In this document: positions 22,676-34,174 of the stretch, in pieces
Numbering within the stretch: the first letter of the stretch is position 1
How the letters are laid out: every line of letters starts with the position of its first letter
NCBI GenBank assembly: GCA_022702705.1
Contig: CM040427.1
Span: 14,717,625 to 14,781,624 of the forward strand
Direction: 5' to 3'
DNA: 64,000 nucleotides
Origin: Papilionanthe hookeriana x Papilionanthe teres
Taxonomy: Eukaryota > Streptophyta > Magnoliopsida > Asparagales > Orchidaceae
The notes under the pieces: generated by a model
What the model was told of the DNA's origin: nothing
Database searches by the model: none
The model's input: the letters and a program-made list of their open reading frames with translations, nothing else
Position numbers and translations under genes: made by a program

Positions 22676-24956
22676 CAAACCTAAATGAAATCATTAAGAG
22701 CTAAATCAAAACATATCAATAATTTCAACACCTCTTTCTATCTAAGTAAATTTAAAACATAAACATCAATCTGAAATACTAAGATAATTGAAAGTGTAAA
22801 GATTTAAATTAAATCTAAAATAATTTGAACACTATTCCAAACTTAAAATTATTAATTAAAACCTCATAATTAAATTAAATCACTTTAAATCATTAACTCA
22901 AACTTTACATTAAGAATGATTAAAATTCTCAACAACCCAACTTCGCTCTTAAAGGCTTTAATTATTATAACTCTTAAATAGAGTATTAAGTGAGATGTCA
23001 GCTTCATTCATCATGTAATCAAATACCTGAGTTCACCGAGCAAGAGACAAAGCTTAACTAAACTCCTGGATGATTAATTCACATGTGCAACTAAATTTAC
23101 TTATACTCAAAATAATCCCAGAAGTATTGAAAAGATGTTTAGGACTCGTCCTAGGCACTTCCTCAATATGACGAGATTTTTTAGAAGAACAATTGAATTT
23201 AATTGTTCTTTTATGAAGAAAATCATCCTTAAACCAAACTAACAACCTAGACGTCATAGGAGATGACTAGCAATAGGATTAGGAATATGGTAGACAACCA
23301 AAACCCTTCCCTTAGCTTTACCTAGGTATTTGTCGAAATATTTAAATGCCTTGACATGTGTTTTAAGTGCGAGCTTGGGATGACGGGAAGACCCTACGAG
23401 TACACTTTTATTTTATTGCAATTTACTTTATTGCAATTTACTTACATGCACTGTACTTTACTTTTCTTGCATGGTAAACGAGACTGTTGCATGAAAACCA
23501 AAACCTTTAGGATAGTCCCTGAACTAAAACCAAAACTAAATTAAAAGTCATCGCAAGATAAAATTCACCGACACAACATTCCAAAATATAAAACAACTCA
23601 AAATTTAATCACAAAGAGAACAACAAAACTACAATTGTAACTAAATTAAAACGGCTCGTTGAATGATCGGGAATACCTCGGATGATGTAACCCACGTGTT
23701 GCTAATGGGATTTCCCACGATCTAAATGAAAGTGTGGAACTCATTCAGCTGAGTTTAGCAAATTCATCTGGACTATGTGAATTCGATGAAAATAACGGTG
23801 TCGGGATGACGGAACCGTGGGATCTTAATCGGTTATGTTTAAAGAACTTTAAGATTTGTTTTAATTAAAATATTAAAAACACTTGGATTTTAAGATTTTC
23901 TCTAAACCAAAACTCTTCTCTCATCTCCCGATTTATGACTTCTAAAACTAAACCTCTACAACAAGAAGGAGCTCGGAGCACAGTGGGCAGCACGGCCATC
24001 TTCGTCAGCAAAACTCGTGTCTACATCAGCTAAACTATTTCTTAGTTTTAAATAACCAAGCCATAGGACTTCGAGGTAGTTTGCTTAGTGCAACATAATT
24101 CCTCAACTTTTTGTTAGGCATTTGCATAATCATGTTATGCAAATTAAGCCCTAACCAGTCTTAGGACTCCGAGGTAGTCGTTCGGTACGATATAAACCCT
24201 CACATCTTTGAGGCTATTTGTATGATTATGTCATACAAATATAAGTCCTAATTAAATAAAATTGGCAGGATTGCAACATTAAATAAACTCCCAAATCTAA
24301 ACCAAATAATAGGATAGTTTGGGAAGTTGTCAAGATTCTTCTTGGATCCTCAGCTTCTTCTACTTCTCTTTCTTTGGATTCTTAAAATAAACTGTTCCGA
24401 ATTTGAGCTAATCCCTATTGAAATTTCCAAAATTCAATCCTTTGAAACCTTAAACTTTGAAATTCTTGAGAACAAACCCATTAATCATTATCGAGAGTTT
24501 TCTTAAATGATTCCTGTCATTTAAGATGTAATTAACTATAGGGGCTTGCCCTTATAGGGAACTTTAAGAACCCGGGTAATATAAACCTCGCTTAATTCCT
24601 TTATATTAAGCGAGGGAACTTGTCGGCTTATAAAATTGGTTCGCGGACCAAACATATGTCACAAATCTTTTAGTTTATTTAATCGAGCCCCATCATCAAG
24701 CAGTGTGTCTATTCCTCGGGATAAATACACGGTTTGTGGTGTGGTGCTCGTTTATATAAACTATTTGGGATGTGAAATCGGTTTGATTTCATATCTTAAA
24801 ACTTTCAAATTTAAAGTTATTTTCAAAATCAAATGCCACTTTCTAAATTATATATATATTTAAATTAAATTTAAAATCTAAAATTCACCGACAATTTCTG
24901 TAGGCGACCCCTTTTCTAAAAACAACACACAAACCTAAAAATATGCCGACAACTTC

Positions 24957-24975
24957 TAGCGACTCCGCTGGGGAC
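24957..24975 (+). promoter_or_regulatory. Ogre-type primer binding site, tRNA-Arg
   Basis: TAGCGACTCCGCTGGGGAC, five bases after the LTR end. Ogre elements have TGGCGACTCCACTGGGG-type sites complementary to tRNA-Arg; here the terminal TGG is TAG. The following 0.5 kb (24976-25499) is 5' UTR with no gene. Confidence 0.88.
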
Positions 24976-25499
24976 TAGTTCCCCTCTCCATTTTGATTAG
25001 ATGGTTTTGCTTTCAAAAATCGGTAGTGTATCCATGTCCCTAGTGGAGCAAACTACCATTCTTCCGTTGGAATACCCCGTTCATTTCTGTCTTGAACGAG
25101 CATAGCCAACTCCTCTCGAATTTAGGAGCCACTGTTTAGACACCCCTAAACGAAGAGGTTCCGAGATCCTTTTACCTCTTTTTTGAGATGGGGTGGACCC
25201 CCAATAGGTGTTAGTTTAGATGCGGTCCTTCGAGTCGAGAAGTCTTGCATAAGACTTTCTCTTCCTTTCCAATTCTAAATCGGGCCCTTTACCTTTTCTA
25301 TAACCTTTTTCCTTTAATCGTTTTGTTTCTAACAAACGAACCCGCTAATAAACAACCTTCTAATAAACAATCTCTTTTAAAAATCACAAATACACTAAGA
25401 TAAATGAAAATGTGTTCGAACTCTTTCTTTTTCGTCCTAAACTTTACGACGAAAGAAAGCATAATTCGGGACTGACATTCGGAATCTGCCCTGAAGAAA

Positions 25500-26442
25500 A
25501 TGACTGCCCCAAAGTTAATCTTCTCCTTCACCAATGGAATGGACTTCGCCGTTTACAAGGATGAGCTACCCGACAATGGAATCATCCGTTTCGGACAAGG
25601 ATTCACGAACACGGATATCGAGTTCGCTGATGTCACTCTCTTCACACTAATGGACAAAGTGTCAGAAACTGAGAAACCCGTAATTAAGTTCAACTTGAAG
25701 TCGGCTCAGGAATTCCCTCCCTTGCAAAGGGTTCCAGCTGAAAGAAGTACTACTGTTTGTAGGAGGACTGTTGTGTCTACCCCCACCGGTCTAGTCATCT
25801 CTGCACCAAACCCGACTTACGCAGACCGAAGGGGAAGGAAATCCGAGTACGTGATGAGCCCATCACCGTGGAGGGTACAAATTTTCTTACTAATACCATC
25901 TGTTTTGAGATTGGGTCCGGTTCGAGAGTTGCACCCCTAACTCGGACTCAAAGGAGAAATAGAAGCGGAAAGATCGCTAAGATCAAGAAAGCCAGAGCTG
26001 TTGAAGTTGCTTTTTTAGAAGAAATTCCTGAGGAAAGAGAAGAAGCTGTCCGAGTATATACCTCCGTTGGAAGGAAGCGGAGTTTCGACCTCTCTCTGCC
26101 GCGTCAGATGAAGAGGATGTCCGTAGGATCGCTGCTGCATTACCCCGACCTGCGTACTACAGCAATTACAAAAGGAAAAGGGATAAGACTATGCCATTTG
26201 CTCGACTGCAAGCTGTGATAGAAATATTGACAAAGAAAGAAAGATGCCCTGAGTCAGAAATCTTAAGAATGATGGGACGGGTGCCAGCTAAATCCCGCCT
26301 TGGACCGCGAATAGAACCTGTTGCTGCCACAGACAAACCAAAGAAGAAGATAAAAGCCAGTTCACCCGTTGTTGTATCGAGTCTGCAAATTAGGGAGGAT
26401 ACCACCTTCCAGCATATAGCCGAGCGGACCATCCGGTTCTAG
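25500..26442 (+). pseudogene. ORF1 upstream of gag (Ogre-type), broken
   Basis: Three consecutive frames: 25500-25940 starts MTAPKLIFSFTNGMDFAVY; 25868-26218 continues with NTICFEIGSGSRVAP and a basic stretch (RTQRRNRSGKIAKIKKAR); 26191-26442 gives LQAVIEILTKKERCPESEI and KPKKKIKASSP. Tat/Ogre elements carry an ORF of unknown function at this place; I recognise no domain. Two frameshifts near 25870-25930 and 26190 split it. The first 42 residues look weakly like the start of the extra ORF at 34175 (see findings). Confidence 0.6.
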
Positions 26443-26726
26443 GCTTCCGACTGCAAGAAGGATGGTATGGCGACCACTATTGGCGAGCTAAGACCAAAAT
26501 AATGTCCTGAGAAGAAAAGTCTCGTCAGGAGACTTGAATCAGAAGAAAGTGCTACTGCAATAAAGGGGCTCCCAGAAAGGAAGTTCAACAACCGTCACGT
26601 GACAACTGCGAGACCGTGCGGAAAAGGCCACTAGAGGATGCCATGGACAAGTTAAGGACCGATATCTGACGGTTAGCAAAAGAAAGAGAAGAAAAACTAG
26701 AAGATGAAGTTGATTCATCATAATTT

Positions 26727-27053
26727 ATGAATGACGAGTATGCTGAAATCAACATGGTTGAGACACGAGCATCATCAGCTTCGCAAGGTGCTCCGACAGC
26801 TGCGGAAAGAGATGAACCGGAAGTAATGAGGGCACAGCTTCGGGAAAGAGATGACAGAATTTCCCAGATGGCAAAGAGGATGGAAGAGATGGCTGCTGCC
26901 TTAGCCACTCTCCAGAGACGAGTACGACCTCGAAAGAAACACCCCCGGAGATCATCCATATTGCGGATGGAGGAAAAGAGATCACATCCGTCAACGGAGA
27001 CGAGCCGCCAAAGAAGGATTCGCACAAAGCATGATTCCGGAAAAGGACATTAA
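26727..27053 (+). pseudogene. Gag N-terminal coiled-coil segment
   Basis: 108 residues: MNDEYAEINMVETRASSASQ, then heptad-rich EVMRAQLRERDDRISQMAKR and EEMAAALATLQRRVR, a probable coiled coil, and a basic end in a drifting frame. In Tat elements a similar coiled segment begins the gag polyprotein. The stretch 26443-26726 upstream is collinear but has stops in each frame. Confidence 0.6.
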
Positions 27054-27072
27054 AAAATGGTAGAACGGCGGA

Positions 27073-27501
27073 GTGCGAGAAGCCCTAGCACAATCAAAGA
27101 GTGGAGCATCTATTCAGAAGGATAGACCTTTCCCCGAAGAGTTCGATGCAGTCCAATACCCGAAAGGCTTCGTACCACCTCTGTTTAAGACTTTTGATGG
27201 AATAGGAAACCCCCGGCAGCATGTCGCACATTTTCGTGCTAGTTTCTGCAATGCCGGTGGGAGTGACGCTCTACTCTTTCGTCAGTTCGTCAGCAGTTTG
27301 TCAGAGATTGCCTTCGACTGGTATGCAGAATTGCCGAACGGTTCAGTAAAGACCTTTTCAGAACTAGAGAATCTCTTTGTTAAGCGGTTTGCCGGGGCTC
27401 AGCACCACATCACTATCAGTGATCTAGTGGTGGAGCAACGAGCCGAACGATACTTTAGTGGATTACATACTTCGATGGAGGAATTTAAGCATGAAGTGTG
27501 A
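27073..27501 (+). CDS. Gag capsid-like core of the Ogre-like element
   Basis: 142 residues with the plant retrotransposon gag pattern: YPKGFVPPLFKTFDGIGNPR, HVAHFRASF, LLFRQFVSSLSEIAFDWYAE, LPNGSVKTFSELENLFVKR, FAGAQHHITISDL. Virus-like particle protein. It corresponds to the relic gag on the minus strand at 7174-7300. The frame closes at 27501 while homology goes on in other frames. Confidence 0.88.
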   Translation: MREALAQSKSGASIQKDRPFPEEFDAVQYPKGFVPPLFKTFDGIGNPRQHVAHFRASFCNAGGSDALLFRQFVSSLSEIAFDWYAELPNGSVKTFSELENLFVKRFAGAQHHITISDLVVEQRAERYFSGLHTSMEEFKHEV

Positions 27502-28297
27502 ACCACGGCTTCGAGAACAACATGCGATCGACATCTTCCTCAAGAGTATCCATGGCCCGATAGCACTTCTCCTTAAAGGATTTACAATCAAGACTTTCGA
27601 GAAGTTGCTTAGCAAGGCCGGGAGCTTGTAAGAAGAGGCAAAGCAGTTAAGTTTCGTAGACAAGACCGATAAGCAAAAAACTATGAAGACATTTGAAAAG
27701 AAATATGAAATCGTCGCGGCAGTAGATAAGGGCAAGCAGCCGGTTCAGATACAGCCAGAACGACCACAGCCTAGTTATCAACCACCGCAACGGACATACC
27801 AATAACCACCACGGATCCATCGACGACCTCGGCGGGGCTATCGGCAACCTCGGCGAGGCTATCGGCAACCTCGTCCGAGCTATCCGTCGCCTCGGCATTA
27901 TGAACAACCGCCTCGTTCATCGCATACCTTAAGAGAACTTCTAAATAGAGAATATCCATTCAAAGCGAAGCAATAGCGAAGATGTTCGTAGCTTAATGAA
28001 GACACCGGATTTTCATTGCCCGAGCCCAAGAGGTCGGAGGAAGTCGATAAGAAAAATCATCCGAACTATTGCCCTTACCACCGGATGCTCGGACACAAGA
28101 TAGAGGATTTCATCACTTTCGAGAGTTGGCTTGATGACAATCTCCGGAAAGGAACATAACGATCCCAAAGGAATACATGAAGGAACCCCGAAAGGAGGTT
28201 CCGTCAATGTTATTTCAACGGATCCCATTGTCTGATAGACCCGTACACGACCGATGATGGATGGAATACCGTCTGGACAAAGTCTTCAAAGAAAATT
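27502..28297 (+). pseudogene. Gag C-terminus with zinc-binding-like motif
   Basis: No long frame, but recognisable pieces: FEKKYEIVAAVDKGKQPVQI, a Pro/Gln/Tyr-rich section (27730-27930), RELLNREYPF, and near 28060-28130 NYCPYHRMLGHKIEDF, the Tat-type zinc-binding motif (normally CxYHxxxGHxTxxC; the last Cys is Phe here). RNA-binding end of gag. Stops and shifts at several places. Confidence 0.7.
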
Positions 28298-29135
28298 TTG
28301 GATCACATCCAGACCACTTTGGTACGCGCTTCAACTCAGAGTTTGAAACCTATCGAGCCGGAACTATCACTTGTGATTGAAGGACCGCCCCAGAAGAAAG
28401 AGAAGATCACAGAAGAGAAGAAAACCGAGGCTCCGAAGGGTAGACTAGGTGCTGCTTATCCTAGGATGGTTGTTTTCGATTCGGGGGAGAAATCCCTCGA
28501 ACTCCTGACTCTGTATGATTATCTGCTTGCCCCGGCGGGATCTTGTAATGATAAGGGTTATGGCGTTGGCTACGATTTGACTGTTTCTAACGATTACGTA
28601 ACTAGCGACAACCGGTTTAATCCGGATCTCAATTCCAATACAAATAACGATTCTCAAATCATACATAACCTCGATGACCACGACGAAGAAGATGTTCACA
28701 AAGGAGGCTACGAAAGCTCGACAAGCAACGAGTCCATTTGTGAATTACGAGGAGCTCCGATCACGATAGAATTAGAACCATCAGACACAAGAAGCAACTT
28801 CAGAAGAGCCATTTGTTCCAATTCAAGAGGAGACACCGGTAAATTTAGAAGAGATAACAGAGGTCAATCTAAGAAGCGGAAAAGTTCTACCCCCAAAAAT
28901 GGGTCCAAAGGATAAAGGAAAGAAGTTGGTTGCTCAGGAAGAGTCAACCCCAGCAGAGGAACTGCCCATTCGGGAAGAAACCGAGGAACATGGTAATAAA
29001 GTGGACTACAATGTGCTAGCCCATCTTAGGAAGCTACCGACGAGACTAAGCATATACGACGCTCTGATCCTGTCAAAGGAGATGAGGGAGGCTCTGATCG
29101 AGGCTTTACTTGATCTAGAGATTTGTTTAGCTTAA
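28298..29135 (+). pseudogene. Gag-protease linker region
   Basis: Two frames overlapping by 17 bases (28298-28915 and 28899-29135). The first contains PRMVVFDSGEKSLELLTLYD and a long acidic Asn/Asp/Ser section; the second ends with YNVLAHLRKLPTRLSIYDAL and LSKEMREALIEALLD, a motif that in Tat elements stands just before the protease. Unknown activity; likely a polyprotein spacer. Confidence 0.65.
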
Positions 29136-29281
29136 ATGGCCGGTAATTCCTTCGACGAGGTTTGCTTGTTAAGAGAACAGCGAGGTGTTACCTTCACGGA
29201 CAATGATCTATTACGGGAACAGTCGATCACAACCGGCGGTTATACATTTCGATCCTTATTGAAAAGTTTACGCTCTCAAGA

Positions 29282-29866
29282 GTGTTGGTTGATCCGGGAG
29301 CATCAATCAACATAATGAATCTTCGGACGCTAGCATATTTGGAAATTGATGCTCGCGAGCTTGAAGCAGACAAGATGTTATTAAGAGGCTTCAATCAAAA
29401 AGGGGAAAGAGCTCTTGGATCGATAACACTACTAATGAAGACCGATGATTTAGCGAAGACAACCGCAAAATTCCACATAATTGATTCTGAGACATCGTTC
29501 AATGCTCTACTGGGTCGACCGTGGATCCATGAAAACCGGATGGTACCGTCATCTCTGCACCAGTGCATAAAGTATTACGAAGGAGGGGAACAGCGCATCA
29601 AAGGTGATTTGCAACCATTCTCCGTGCATGAAATCAGAATTCATGAAGATGCAGCTTATTACGCGCCTCTGAAGAAAATAATCTTTTCCAGAAATATCAT
29701 ACCAAATGAAGTAAAAGAAATTCGAGACGATGAAGAACCTGAAGTTCTAGTCCAACAGTTACTCACCACTTCCTTACGGCGAGATGGTGAGGATTTTTCC
29801 AGAACTCGCACCCGAGGTCGAGGCCGGGGACGAGGACGTGGAAGAAACGTTGGAACAGTTGGATAG
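29282..29866 (+). CDS. Aspartic protease of the Ogre-like element
   Basis: 194 residues open. Active site LVDPGASINIM (Asp codon at 29291-29293), with Asp-Pro-Gly instead of Asp-Thr/Ser-Gly; this variation is known in Tat proteases. The flap and C-terminal hydrophobic motif appear as FHIIDSETSFNALLGRPWIH, followed by KYYEGGEQRIKGDLQPFSV. The last 15 residues are Arg/Gly-rich (TRTRGRGRGRGRGRN). The translated start is a GTG; the true domain extends a little upstream in the polyprotein. Confidence 0.88.
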   Translation: MLVDPGASINIMNLRTLAYLEIDARELEADKMLLRGFNQKGERALGSITLLMKTDDLAKTTAKFHIIDSETSFNALLGRPWIHENRMVPSSLHQCIKYYEGGEQRIKGDLQPFSVHEIRIHEDAAYYAPLKKIIFSRNIIPNEVKEIRDDEEPEVLVQQLLTTSLRRDGEDFSRTRTRGRGRGRGRGRNVGTVG

Positions 29867-30077
29867 AATAAACCGGTCATCGATGTTGATTGGGAGAAGA
29901 GTTCCGAAGAAGAAGAAGAAATTGAGAAAGAAACAGCGACAATAAGTCGAAGGAACCACAATTCAAGATTTCTCTCGAAGATGAAAAGAATGAAGAATAT
30001 AAATCAATGTACGAGAAGATTAACCATTATGTACATACTATGACCACGACCCGATCCATTCTAATAAGATCGAGGGT

Positions 30078-31190
30078 ATGGTGGTCGAGGAAGTGCATGA
30101 TGGTGGTGCTAAGCCAATCAAGTTCTACTATGGTGCTTCTTCTTCCAATACTGAAAGTGATGTACAATTTGAAGATGTTACTTCTTCCGAATTAATGGAA
30201 CTACCGTTTGAGTGGTACTCTCCCTGTGTTCAAAATTTAATTCAACGCTGTGTCTTACCTCGACGATGGACACAAGGCCGATCACAACACTTTGAAAAAT
30301 TATGGAATAATGCCGGTCGGCCTCCCAATTTAAAACATGGTCTCGGATTCCACACAGTAGGATCAGTTGATGATACGGGATTTTGCTTGGTTGTCACTTG
30401 CGAACCTAATAAAGACTGCTTGGAAGCTTCAGAAGACCTCGAAGATCTATTAATCGGAGACGCTCCACCAGAACTCGAAGAAGAAATCAAATCTACTATA
30501 GACGAGTTAACAGAAGTTAACTTAGGTACTAGCGAAGAGCCTAGGCCTACCTTTGTTAGCTCCTTACTCAATAAAGAAGACTCCGAAGACATAATCAAGC
30601 TATTAACGGAATTCAAGGACTGTTTTTCTTGGAGTTACGACAAAATGCCAGGATTAGCTCCAGAAGTCGTAGTTCACAGGCTAGGAGTGGATCATACTTC
30701 CGTTACAGTTAGACAAGCTCCCAGAAGAATGTGTCTAGAAATTGAGCAACAAGTAATGGCCGAAGTTAAGAAGCTAATAGACGCTAAATTTGTCCGTGAA
30801 GAACAATACCCAACTTGGTTAGCCAACGAGGTACCAGTCAGAAAGAAGAATGGTCAGATAAGAATCTGTGTAGTCTTCGAGAGATTTAAATAAAGCATGT
30901 CCAAAGGATGAATTTCCACTACCAATTCCAGAATTGATGATCGACATCGCTTCGACGCATGAAATCTTCTCATTTATGGATGGATCGTCGGGATACAACC
31001 AGATAAAGATAGCACCAGAAGACGAAAAGCTCACGGCATTCAGAACGCCGATCGGAGTGTATAGCTACACAGTAATGCCATTCGGACTAAAGAACGCAGG
31101 AGCAACATACCAAAGAGCGATGACGAAGATTTTTGATGATCTCATTCACAACCAAGTCGAGTCGCTACGTGGATGATGTGGTCATCGAAA
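30078..31190 (+). pseudogene. Reverse transcriptase of the Ogre-like element
   Basis: 30078-30893 holds the pre-RT region (FVSSLLNKEDSEDIIKLLTE, CFSWSYDKMPGL) and the first RT blocks (EVKKLIDAKFVREEQYPTW, NEVPVRKKNGQIRIC). A frameshift near 30880 leads to NKACPKDEFPLP and the frame 30934-31176 with FMDGSSGYNQIKIAPED, TVMPFGLKNAGATYQRAM. The catalytic YVDD lies at 31166-31177 in yet another frame, flanked by two shifts within 30 bases, so no intact RT can be translated. Confidence 0.9.
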
Positions 31191-31997
31191 AGTAAGCTGA
31201 AGGAAGATCACCTGTATGATTTGAGAATTGTTTTCGAGCGACTAAGACAATTTAACCTTAAGATGAATCCCTTAAAATGCGCCTTCGGCGTCACCTCCGA
31301 GAAATTCTTAGGATTTGTTGTCCGACATCGCGGGATTGAAATCGATCCGGAGAAGATTAAAGTTATTTTAGAAATGCCTCCTCCCGAAACTTTGAAACAA
31401 CTACGATCCTTTCAAGGGAAGTTGGCATATCTTCGACGCTTTATCTCGAACTTGTCAGGTAGGTGTCAGCCCTTCTCGGCATTAGTTAAAAGGGACGCCA
31501 AATTTGTTTGGGATGAGAAATGCCAGCGGGCTTTCAAGGACATTAAGCAATATTTAATGACACCTCCTGTCTTGGCAGCCCCAGTCTCAGGTAGACCGTT
31601 GATACTTTATAACGCGGCTTTAGACGATTCTCTCGGAGCCCTGCTAGCCCAGGTCAATGACGAGGGAAAAGAAAACGCTCTCTACTACCTAAGCCGTCGT
31701 CTAATCCCGACGGAAGTAAAGTATCCTCCGATTGAGAAGCATTGTTTCGCCCTGATCTTTGCCGCTCAAAAGCTCAGGCATTACATGCTTTCTCATAAGG
31801 TCAACCTTATTTCGAGAGTTAATCCGTTGCAATACTTGATGACTCGGCCAGACGCTTTACGCGGACTTGCCGGGTGGTCGATGATCTTATTGCAATTCGA
31901 CATAACTTTCGTTCCTCTTCGCGTCGTAAAGGGACAAGTCCTAGCGGACTTCCTCGCAGGCACACCCTTTCTCGGCGGATTCGCCTCTCGACGATGA
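31191..31997 (+). CDS. RT connection and first RNase H domain
   Basis: Open frame 31173-31997. It begins with SKLKEDHLYDLRIVFERLRQ, then NPLKCAFGV, KFLGFVVRHRGIEIDPEKI and FQGKLAYLRRFISNLS. The Ty3-type RNase H follows: PLILYNAALDDSLGALLAQ (the first Asp/Glu region is altered, YNAA for the usual Y-x-D-A-S), ALYYLSRRLIPTEVKYPPIE, KHCFALIFAAQKLRHYM and VVKGQVLADFLA. RNA removal during reverse transcription. Confidence 0.88.
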   Translation, partial: SKLKEDHLYDLRIVFERLRQFNLKMNPLKCAFGVTSEKFLGFVVRHRGIEIDPEKIKVILEMPPPETLKQLRSFQGKLAYLRRFISNLSGRCQPFSALVKRDAKFVWDEKCQRAFKDIKQYLMTPPVLAAPVSGRPLILYNAALDDSLGALLAQVNDEGKENALYYLSRRLIPTEVKYPPIEKHCFALIFAAQKLRHYMLSHKVNLISRVNPLQYLMTRPDALRGLAGWSMILLQFDITFVPLRVVKGQVLADFLAGTPFLGGFASRR

Positions 31998-32040
31998 TTT
32001 GCTCGACGAGCGGATAATGAGCCTAGAAGACCACGATGAT

Positions 32041-32625
32041 CGACGTTGGGAACTATACTTCGACGGTGCGTCCTCAGCATAGAAGGACAAAGAATTGCAA
32101 ACGATAGTGCCCGGTAAGGCAGGAATCAGACTAATCTTTATAACACCGGAGCGGGGGATGTTAAGGTACTCCTACCACTTAATAGAACCGTGTACAAACA
32201 ACGAGGCGGAATACGAAGCCCTCATAACCGGATTTGAATTAACCATTCAGATGGGAGTAACGGACATCAACATCTACGGAGATTCTCAGTTGATCATTCA
32301 ACAGGTCGCCGGACAATACAAAATTTTAAAGCCAAGACTCGAGCAGTACTTTCAGTACGCCATGAAATTGTTGGAACAAATTCCAAACGTAACAATCTAC
32401 AAAATTCCCAGAAAAGAAAATGCTCTCGCTGATGCGTTAGCCCGCCTTGCAAAGGAATTTGCACTGCGCGGGATGAGTCGGTTGAAGTGTCGGTTCGAGG
32501 ACGACACGTCCTATCACGGCTCGACATGGATACAATACATAAATCGAAAGAAAAGCGAAGAAACAATTTCAGCGGTGACGAAAAATACGAAAGATTGGCG
32601 GCGGCCATTAATAGACTACTTGTAG
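32041..32625 (+). pseudogene. Second, archaeal-type RNase H (Tat lineage)
   Basis: After the Ty3-type RNase H comes a second RNase H, a hallmark of Tat elements. All four acidic residues are visible in one frame: Asp in LYFDGASS (32062-32064), Glu in NNEAEYEAL (32203-32205), Asp in YGDSQLIIQQ (32281-32283) and Asp in NALADALARLA (32431-32433). A single in-frame TAG at 32080-32082 interrupts it. Thought to have been acquired from a cellular RNase H and to support removal of RNA primers or template. Confidence 0.9.
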
Positions 32626-32730
32626 ACAGGAAACCTGCCCGACGATAAGTCGTTAGCCCATCAAATCAAGAAAAGAACTCTGTCTTACACATTTTTAAAC
32701 AATACATTATACATAAGGTCTTTTGATCAG

Positions 32731-33872
32731 ATGTGGCTAAGATGCCTGAGCGGGTCTGAGGCTCGTGAAATCGTTAAAGAAGTACATTCAGGACTTTATG
32801 GCGCTCATCAGTCGGGTCCGAAAATGAAAATGAAAATTAAAAGACTAAGGTACTACTGGCCCTCAATGATGACCGACCGTATGAAAGTTGCCAAAGTCGT
32901 CACCGGTGCCAAATGCACGGAGTGGTTCTACACCGACCTCCAAATGTGCTTACATCCGACAATCGCGTCGTGGCCATTTGAGTGTTGGAGCATGGATATA
33001 GTGGGTCCGATAGAACCGCCTTCTTCGAGAGGACATCGCTTCATTCTTGCGGCTACGTGCTACTTTTCTAAATGGGCGGAAGCTATACCACTCGGAGAAG
33101 TGAAGGCACACCACGTCTTCTGAGTTTTTCGAGAACCGAGTCATCTACCATTTTGGGGTACCGCGCGGGATCATTTCGGATAATGGGTACGCATTCAAAA
33201 GCATGAAGATCAACAATTTTGTCAGAGGACACGGGATAGATTGGCGATATTCGACGATCTACTACCCAAGAGCAAACAGCTTGGCCGAGGCTTTTAATAA
33301 AACTCTCGTTCAAATCCTAACAAAAACTTTGGACGACAATGAGAGAAATTGGCATGAGAAGTTGTTAAATGCCTTATGGGCCTACGGGACGACTTTTAGG
33401 ACTCTACTCGGTCTACGCCTTACGCTTTAGTGTACGGGTCCGAGGCCGTCTTGCCCTGGAAGTTCGGCTTCCGTCACTCCGAATTGCGGTTGCGGAAAAG
33501 ATCACTACGAAGAAAATGCCGGACTACTGGAAGAATTGGAAAGCTTGGAAGGGAAAAGACTTTCCGCGCCGCAAAATTTGGAACTGTATCGAGCCAAGAT
33601 GATCCAGGCCCATGATAAATTAGTCCGTCCCGAGACATTCGAAACTCGGTGACTTGGTTTTGGTTCTCGGAAGACCTATTCTTGCACATCGCAAGATAGG
33701 TGGTAAATTTGAACCAACATGGGAAGGGCCGTTCGTGGTCGAGACGATCTACTCAGGAGGTTCCTACCAACTGGTGAATTGCCGTGGAGAACGACCCATG
33801 CTTCTAATCAATGGACGGTATTTAAAGAAGTATTACGCAACTCGATGTTTCGAAGGGTGGCCTCTAAAGTAG
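32731..33872 (+). pseudogene. Integrase of the Ogre-like element
   Basis: Zinc-binding region: EVHSGLYGAHQSG with two His; only one of the two expected Cys is evident (VVTGAKC). Core: Asp in SMDIVGPI (32995-32997), Asp in ISDNGYAF (33179-33181) and Glu in NSLAEAFNKTL (33287-33289), so D,D,E is complete but the first Asp lies in a different frame because of a break near 33123. C-terminal domain at 33654-33872: GGKFEPTWEGPFVVETIY, SYQLVNCRGERP, NGRYLKKYY. Inserts cDNA into the genome. Confidence 0.9.
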
Positions 33873-34174
33873 GATCTTATCCCTAGAAACACGGGTGAAG
33901 TAATCACTTTGTGATCGGGTCCGAACCCGAAAACAAAATAAAATGGATGATAAAAAAAAATCTCATCGACGAAAATGTTAAAAAGAAAACATGGGAAATC
34001 GTAATAATAAAATGTCGATCTTTCCTTTTAAATCCATTCATTCACGATATTTTCTCATCTCTTCCTACTTCCTTTATATTTAAAAGAAGTGAATAAGAAT
34101 TTTTTAAGTGTTTTTTCTTATTGTTCTTGTTCTTAGTACGACCTACGATCCTTTCCTTATTTTTTCGCGGGGAA
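33873..34174 (+). other. Spacer between integrase and extra ORF
   Basis: About 300 bases, AT-rich with a poly-A run near 33953, and no supportable gene. The base composition drops relative to the pol genes on one side and the extra ORFs on the other. Confidence 0.6.

Larger units (their letters stand above)
9228..24951 (+). repeat. 5' LTR of the Ogre-like element, interrupted by Copia
   Basis: Starts TGTTGACC and ends GCCGACA. Parts 9228-11180 and 19318-24951 are collinear with the 3' LTR at 38060-45738; the intervening 8137 bases are a Copia element plus its duplicated target. Net length about 7.59 kb, compared with 7.68 kb for the 3' LTR. Visible differences are scattered substitutions and small indels (for example about 24 bases missing near 9340 and near 20706). 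Inside it are a C-rich, G-poor block, a TATA-like box, and a long AAATT repeat. The remaining sequence has no gene. Confidence 0.92.

Noticed and set aside
24957..24975. tRNA gene fragment
   Set aside because: Only the part complementary to a tRNA 3' end is present, beside an LTR end; it is a primer binding site.
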